Shown here one piece after another: positions 4,271-8,470 of a DNA stretch of 8,470 nucleotides. Under the pieces are notes generated by a model. It did not search any database. It was not told the DNA's origin and saw only the letters and a list, made by a program, of their open reading frames with translations. Location of the stretch: contig CAMLFF010000129.1 of assembly GCA_946479185.1 (NCBI GenBank), positions 1 to 8,470 of the forward strand. Reading direction: 5' to 3'. Position 1 is the stretch's first letter. Each line of letters begins with the position of its first letter. A program made the translations under genes and the position numbers. Source of the stretch: an uncultured Sphingobium sp. GTDB taxonomy: Bacteria > Pseudomonadota > Alphaproteobacteria > Sphingomonadales > Sphingomonadaceae.

Positions 4271-6832
4271 ATGACAATCAGGGCCTTTGCCAATCGCCAT
4301 CGCACGGCGCTTTCCGTCGGCATCGTGGTGCTTCTTGCCACGCTCGGATTTGCGGCGCTGAGCCATTTGTTGCACGAGGTGCGCCTGCATGATGTGCGCG
4401 CGGCATGGCATGGCCTGTCGTACACGGATTTGCTGCTCGCGACCGGTTTTACCGCCATCAGCTACCTGACCCTGACGCTCTATGATGTGCTGGCTTTGCG
4501 GGCGATTGGCCAGCCTCTGCCTTATCGCACGGCGGCTTTGGCCTCCTTCACCAGCTATACGCTCAGCCATAATCTTGGCCTCTCGCTACTTACCGGCGGC
4601 TCTGCGCGGTATCGCGTTTATAGCGCAGCCGGGTTGAGCGGCGGAGACATTGCCCGCGTCGTGCTCATCGCCAGCGCGACCTTCTGGAGCGGCGTGTTTT
4701 TTCTGGCGGGTGTCATGCTCGCGCTGCGCCCGTCTGCGCTAGCGCTGGACGAGATATTGCTCTCACCCGCTATATTGCGCGGGATAGGCATCGTCCTGCT
4801 GCTTGGCATTGGTGGGCTGCTCATCTGGGCAGGCAGGCGCGGGCGCTTGTTACGGGTGCGGCACTGGTCGCTGCCAATACCGCCCATGACCACGATGGTC
4901 GGGCAGATCGGCATTGGCGCGCTCGATCTTGCCGCAGCGAGCGCAGCTTTGTTCGTGCTCGTGCCGGGCATCGGGCTGGACGCATGGCCTGCCTTCTTCA
5001 TTGGCTATACGCTCGCCATCATCGCCGTGCTTATCACGCATGTGCCGGGCGGCGTCGGCGTGTTCGAGGCGGTGATGCTGATTGCGCTGCCGGGCACCGG
5101 CAAGCCCGAGCTGGTCGCGGCCCTGCTGGCCTATCGCCTCATCTACTATATCGCACCGCTGCTGGTGGCAGCTATGCTGATCCTCGCGCAAGAAGGGCGC
5201 CGCTGGCACCGGCCGATCGCGCGCACATTGCGCGGGGTGCATGTCGTCGCATCCGGCATGGCGCCGCTGATGATCTCGGCCCTCGTCTTCCTGGGTGGTG
5301 CAGTGTTGCTGGTCTCTGGCTCGCTGCCCGCCGTGCCCTGGCGTGCGGAAACGCTGCATGACGCATTGCCGCTGCCGTTCGTGGAAGCCTCCCACATGGC
5401 GGGGAGCCTTATCGGCGCAGCCTTGCTCATCCTGTCGGCGGGGCTTTATCGTCGTTTGGATGGCGCCTTCTGGCTCACGCGCATCCTGCTGATCGCGGGC
5501 GCGCTCTTCTCCCTGCTCAAGGGGCTGGATTATGAAGAAGCGGTGGTGATGCTGCTCATCGCCGCCGCGCTGCAATGGGCAAGGCCCGCCTTCTACCGTC
5601 GCACGCAATTCATGGCGGAGGCTTTTTCGCCGGGCTGGCTGGCGACAGTCGCGGTGGTGGTTGGTCTGTCGATCTGGATCGGCATGTTTGCCTATAAGCA
5701 TGTCGATTACCAGAATGACCTATGGTGGCGCTTCGCTGAGCGGGGGGATTCCTCCAGATTCCTGCGCGCCAGCTTTGCCGTTGCCGTGCTGCTCGCAAGT
5801 GTTGCGCTGATGCGGTTGCTGCGCCCCGCGGCGGCGCCCCGGCATGAAGCGGATGTCGGCACGTCGCCGCCCGAGGCTGCCATCGCCCTCACCGAGCGGA
5901 CCGACACCAATCTGGCTTTTGCTGGCGACAAGCGCTTCCTCGTCTCGCAGAGCGGCGAGGCCTTCCTCATGTATCAGATCAAGGGCCATAGCTGGGTCGT
6001 GATGGGCGATCCCGTCGGCGCGCGAGCCGAATGGGCCGATCTGCTCTGGCAGTTGCGCGAGCGTACGGATGCAGCGCAAGGCCGATTACTGCTCTACCAG
6101 ATCAGCCCGGACGCTTTACCGATCGCCATCGAGCTTGGCCTCCAGATCACCAAATATGGCGAGGAAGCGCATGTCGACCTCGCCCGTTTCTCGCTGGATG
6201 GGTCGGACGCCAAGCCGCTGCGCTACGCCGAACGACGGGCCACGCGCGAGGGCGCTACATTCGAGATCATCCCGGCCCATGCTCTCCCCGCGCACATGGA
6301 CGCGCTAGCCGCTATTTCGGACGATTGGCTCCACGCCAAAGGCCATAAAGAAAAAGGCTTCAGCGTCGGGCGTTTCGATCCGGCCTACCTGGAGCATTTC
6401 GACATGGCCGTGGTGCGGGTGGAGGGCCGCATCATCGCTTTTGCGAACATCTGGAAGACGCAGAACAAGCTGGAGCTCTCGGTGGACCTCATGCGCCATG
6501 CTGAGGAAATGCCCTATGGCACGATGGACTTTCTGTTCATCCATCTCATGATCTGGGGGCAGGCAGAAGGCTATCGCTGGTTCAACCTAGGCATGGCGCC
6601 CCTCTCAGGCCTGGAGGCGCGCCGCCTCTCGCCGCTCTGGTCCAAGCTTGGTGCCTTGCTGTACCAGCATGGCAATGCACTTTACGGCTTTGAGGGGCTG
6701 CGTGCCTATAAAGAGAAATTCTCGCCCGAGTGGGAAGCGCGCTTCGTTGCTGGACCGCAGGGCATCTCCTTCGCGCGCACGTTGATCGATTTGCAGGCGC
6801 TGATCGGCAGTGGCGGCTCGTCCCGAAGATGA
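4271..6832 (+). CDS. mprF: Bifunctional aminoacyl-phosphatidylglycerol synthase/flippase (MprF/LpiA family)
   Basis: An 853-residue inner-membrane enzyme, the usual full length. It moves an amino acid from aminoacyl-tRNA to phosphatidylglycerol and flips the product outward, lowering negative surface charge. The N-terminal half (to about residue 520) has some 14 hydrophobic segments, including the flippase-domain signature HVPGGVGVFEAV (about 257-268). The C-terminal cytosolic domain (about 535-845, DUF2156-type) carries the hallmark motifs SVDLMRHAEEMPYGTMDFLF (about 737-756), WFNLGMAPLSGLE (about 770-782) and LRAYKEKFSPEWE (about 810-822). No truncation is seen. Lysine versus alanine specificity cannot be read from sequence alone. 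Rhizobial orthologues are called lpiA and are acid-inducible. I chose ATG 4271; an in-frame GTG at 4259 is possible. Neither has a well-placed Shine-Dalgarno, so translation may be coupled to the DUF2147 gene ending at 4255. Its TGA stop lies inside the second operator-like site. Confidence 0.95.
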   Translation: MTIRAFANRHRTALSVGIVVLLATLGFAALSHLLHEVRLHDVRAAWHGLSYTDLLLATGFTAISYLTLTLYDVLALRAIGQPLPYRTAALASFTSYTLSHNLGLSLLTGGSARYRVYSAAGLSGGDIARVVLIASATFWSGVFFLAGVMLALRPSALALDEILLSPAILRGIGIVLLLGIGGLLIWAGRRGRLLRVRHWSLPIPPMTTMVGQIGIGALDLAAASAALFVLVPGIGLDAWPAFFIGYTLAIIAVLITHVPGGVGVFEAVMLIALPGTGKPELVAALLAYRLIYYIAPLLVAAMLILAQEGRRWHRPIARTLRGVHVVASGMAPLMISALVFLGGAVLLVSGSLPAVPWRAETLHDALPLPFVEASHMAGSLIGAALLILSAGLYRRLDGAFWLTRILLIAGALFSLLKGLDYEEAVVMLLIAAALQWARPAFYRRTQFMAEAFSPGWLATVAVVVGLSIWIGMFAYKHVDYQNDLWWRFAERGDSSRFLRASFAVAVLLASVALMRLLRPAAAPRHEADVGTSPPEAAIALTERTDTNLAFAGDKRFLVSQSGEAFLMYQIKGHSWVVMGDPVGARAEWADLLWQLRERTDAAQGRLLLYQISPDALPIAIELGLQITKYGEEAHVDLARFSLDGSDAKPLRYAERRATREGATFEIIPAHALPAHMDALAAISDDWLHAKGHKEKGFSVGRFDPAYLEHFDMAVVRVEGRIIAFANIWKTQNKLELSVDLMRHAEEMPYGTMDFLFIHLMIWGQAEGYRWFNLGMAPLSGLEARRLSPLWSKLGALLYQHGNALYGFEGLRAYKEKFSPEWEARFVAGPQGISFARTLIDLQALIGSGGSSRR

Positions 6833-6849
6833 CATGATTGTCATGTGCC
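6829..6849. promoter_or_regulatory. Near-palindromic candidate operator, copy 2 (mprF-acvB gap)
   Basis: The site reads ATGACATGA, three bases, TCATG, two bases, CC, with a perfect dyad ACATGA-TTG-TCATGT (6832-6846). It shares 16 of 21 positions and the same dyad centre with the site at 3043-3063. It overlaps the mprF stop codon and ends 64 nt before the acvB ATG. This spacing would suit an activator of a separate acvB promoter; CTGACA (6860-6865) is a possible -35 box, but I found no convincing -10 box at the right distance. Confidence 0.5.
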
Positions 6850-6850
6850 C

Positions 6851-6878
6851 GCAAAGGCGCTGACAGTTGCAAAGGCGC
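6851..6878 (+). repeat. Pair of 10-bp direct repeats upstream of acvB
   Basis: GCAAAGGCGC occurs at 6851-6860 and again at 6869-6878, identical and 18 bp apart start to start. The pair lies just downstream of the operator-like dyad and before the acvB start. Two in-phase sites in a short noncoding gap suggest a protein-binding element. Slippage or chance is also possible. Confidence 0.4.
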
Positions 6879-6913
6879 ATAGCCCAGTCAGTCACGAACC
6901 GGGGTTCAAGATC

Positions 6914-8329
6914 ATGCGCAAGCTTTCTGCGGCCACAACTGCCATCCTCACCGGCGCATTGCTGCTCGGGTCAGGCGTGAGCTTGCCGAGCCGCGCTGCC
7001 CCTGCCGCACCATCATCTGCGTTCAGCTATCCCTCGCGCATGTTCGGGCGTATCTTAGTCTATCGGCCCGTTGGCGAGCCGCGTGCAACGGCGCTGTTTC
7101 TCTCCGGCGATGGCGGCTGGAATGTCGGCACCGCCAATATCGCGCGGGATCTCGCGCAGCGCGGCGTCCTTGTCGCGGGTGTCTCAACGCCGGTCCTGAT
7201 GGCGTCGCTTGAACGGGGCGGAGCCAAGTGCATCAATCCCAATTACGCACTGGTCGCTCTGGCCCGTGATGTGCAGCATCGCGCTGGCGTGAAGGCCTAT
7301 ATGAAGCCCCTTATGGTCGGCTATTCGGCGGGCGCGACGCTCGCTTATGCCGCTTTGTCGCAATGGCCAAATGGTGGCTATCGCGGTGTCTTCTCGCTCG
7401 GCTTCAGCAATGATCTGCCTGGCCACAAGCCCTGGTGCCACGCGCCCGGCTTCAGCGCGCGCCCAACCATGGAACCCGCTCGTGGCTGGCTGTTTGGGCC
7501 CAATCCGAAAATCACGGTGCCTTGGGTCGTGTTGCAGGGCGGCAGGGACAAGGTGGTCGACTATGGCGCTGCCAAACAATTTGTCACCGCCGTGCCCGGC
7601 GCTCGTATGATCGCGCTGCCAACTGTGGACCACGCCTTTGCCGACCGCCGCTTGTGGATGCCGCAAATGGCAGCCGCTATTGCACCGATGCTCAATCCCG
7701 CGAGCGGCCCGTTGGCAGGAGACCTGCCCTTGAACATCATCCCCGCTGCGAGCGGCGCAAAAGGCCCCGATGATGTGATGGCGGTCATCTATTCGGGCGA
7801 TGGCGGCTGGGTGGGGCTGGATCGGGACGTGGCGGGAGAACTGGCCGCGCGCGGTATTCCGGTCGTTGGAGTGGATAGCCTCTCTTACTTTTGGAGCGCA
7901 CGTACGCCTGCTGGCGCCGCGCGGGATCTGAGCCAGATCATGGCAAGCTATGGCGCGCGCTGGCATCGGCCAAAGGTCATGCTCATCGGCTATAGCTTCG
8001 GCGCTGATACGCTGCCCGCCATCGTCGGCTCGCTTGATCGGGAGACCCGCGCGCATGTGCAGAGCGTGTCCTTGCTTGGCCTGAGCGCCACGGCGGACTT
8101 TCAGTTCCATCTTGCTTCATGGCTGAACCTCAACTCGTCCGAGGCCTTGCCGACCATTCCCGCGATCATGGGCCTCAAAGGCATGAACATCCGCTGCGTG
8201 CGCGGCGCGCAGGAAAGCGAAAGCGCTTGCGGCGAAATTCCCTCCGGTGTTGCGCGCATCGTGACAGTGCCCGGCGGTCACCATTTTGACCGCAATGCGG
8301 CGCTGCTGACGAAGATCATCATGGCGTGA
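6914..8329 (+). CDS. acvB: AcvB-like periplasmic aminoacyl-phosphatidylglycerol hydrolase, tandem alpha/beta hydrolase domains
   Basis: A 471-residue exported protein with the two-domain layout of AcvB. A signal peptide covers about residues 1-29 (cleavage near SRAA). Domain 1 (about 43-260) has SGDGGWN (64-70), GYSAG (136-140, Ser138), Asp212 in GGRDKVVD and His240 in VDHAF, a plausible complete catalytic triad. Domain 2 (about 285-470), the VirJ-like part, has SGDGGWV (294-300), GYSFGAD (359-365, Ser361) and PGGHHFD (453-459, His456 or His457). In Agrobacterium, AcvB degrades lysyl-phosphatidylglycerol in the periplasm, and its gene follows lpiA as here. ATG 6914 is preferred because the signal peptide begins there; an in-frame GTG at 6845 would add 23 residues before it. 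The Shine-Dalgarno is weak (GGGG, 6901-6904). The 81-nt gap after mprF, with an operator-like dyad and repeats, suggests its own promoter in addition to read-through. Confidence 0.92.
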   Translation: MRKLSAATTAILTGALLLGSGVSLPSRAAPAAPSSAFSYPSRMFGRILVYRPVGEPRATALFLSGDGGWNVGTANIARDLAQRGVLVAGVSTPVLMASLERGGAKCINPNYALVALARDVQHRAGVKAYMKPLMVGYSAGATLAYAALSQWPNGGYRGVFSLGFSNDLPGHKPWCHAPGFSARPTMEPARGWLFGPNPKITVPWVVLQGGRDKVVDYGAAKQFVTAVPGARMIALPTVDHAFADRRLWMPQMAAAIAPMLNPASGPLAGDLPLNIIPAASGAKGPDDVMAVIYSGDGGWVGLDRDVAGELAARGIPVVGVDSLSYFWSARTPAGAARDLSQIMASYGARWHRPKVMLIGYSFGADTLPAIVGSLDRETRAHVQSVSLLGLSATADFQFHLASWLNLNSSEALPTIPAIMGLKGMNIRCVRGAQESESACGEIPSGVARIVTVPGGHHFDRNAALLTKIIMA

Positions 8330-8470
8330 AAGAGTAAGCGCGTTGCGCGCCTGGTTAGCTCTCAGCCTTTCCCTCGTTCTTGCAGCCCCGTCTTGCCAGC
8401 GGACCGAACCGGCGCAGCTTCCGGGACGGTCGAGGTCATCACCCCATCCTCGAGGTGTCCGCCAACATTT
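8330..8470. other. Right-edge region, next gene unresolved
   Basis: No gene can be called firmly. On the plus strand a TTG at 8343, 8 nt after a weak AAGAG, opens a frame to the window end beginning MRAWLALSLSLVLAAPSC, which looks like a secretion or lipoprotein signal. The following codons have poor third-position GC and do not look coding. On the minus strand a frame open from 8470 ends at a TGA at 8362-8364 and could be the C-terminus of a convergent gene. A small GCGCG/CGCGC hairpin (8338-8350) lacks a T-tract. Confidence 0.25.

Noticed and set aside
4850..5701. 283-codon open frame on the minus strand
   Set aside because: It is antisense to the transmembrane half of mprF; the very His/Arg/Gln-rich product is typical of a reversed membrane-protein gene.
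7184..8110. 308-codon open frame on the minus strand
   Set aside because: It is antisense to the AcvB-like gene, which carries clear catalytic motifs. The open frame results from high GC content.
8338..8350. GCGCG-TTG-CGCGC hairpin as the acvB terminator
   Set aside because: The stem is only 5 bp with a 3-nt loop and no following T-tract, so it is too weak to call.

Overview
The window looks like chromosomal DNA from an alphaproteobacterium. It is GC-rich, uses some GTG starts, and carries an AcvB/VirJ hydrolase next to an MprF/LpiA-type synthase, a pairing well known in Rhizobiales. The style of the histidine kinase sensor, the stand-alone PDZ protein and the DUF2147 protein suggest a sphingomonad, but that genus-level guess is inference.

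Layout. Positions 1-273 are a gene-poor left edge. Positions 274-459 (+) encode a tiny, very basic exported peptide, which ends at a strong hairpin (471-516) shared with a convergent operon. That operon runs on the minus strand from 2997 to 550: exported PDZ protein, OmpR-type response regulator, sensor histidine kinase. Its genes are tightly coupled: 13 nt between the first two and a 4-nt overlap between the last two. Its promoter appears to give an almost leaderless mRNA. Divergent from it, on the plus strand, lie a membrane-anchored VirJ-like hydrolase (3127-3861), a DUF2147 secreted protein (3854-4255), a full-length MprF aminoacyl-phosphatidylglycerol synthase/flippase (4271-6832), and after an 81-nt gap a two-domain AcvB-like hydrolase (6914-8329). 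The last 141 bases hold no gene that can be called with confidence.

How it may work together. MprF transfers an amino acid (lysine or alanine) from charged tRNA to phosphatidylglycerol and flips the product, making the membrane surface more positive. AcvB/VirJ proteins hydrolyse such lipids on the periplasmic side. The window therefore encodes synthesis and two candidate erasers of the same lipid modification, beside a two-component system with a PDZ accessory protein.

The most interesting observation is a 21-base near-palindrome present in two gaps only, as far as I could see. One copy lies between the divergent regulator and hydrolase operons (3043-3063), directly upstream of the regulator promoter. 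The other lies between mprF and acvB (6829-6849). The two share 16 of 21 positions and have the same dyad centre. This suggests one regulator, perhaps the neighbouring response regulator, controls its own operon and the lipid-modification genes.
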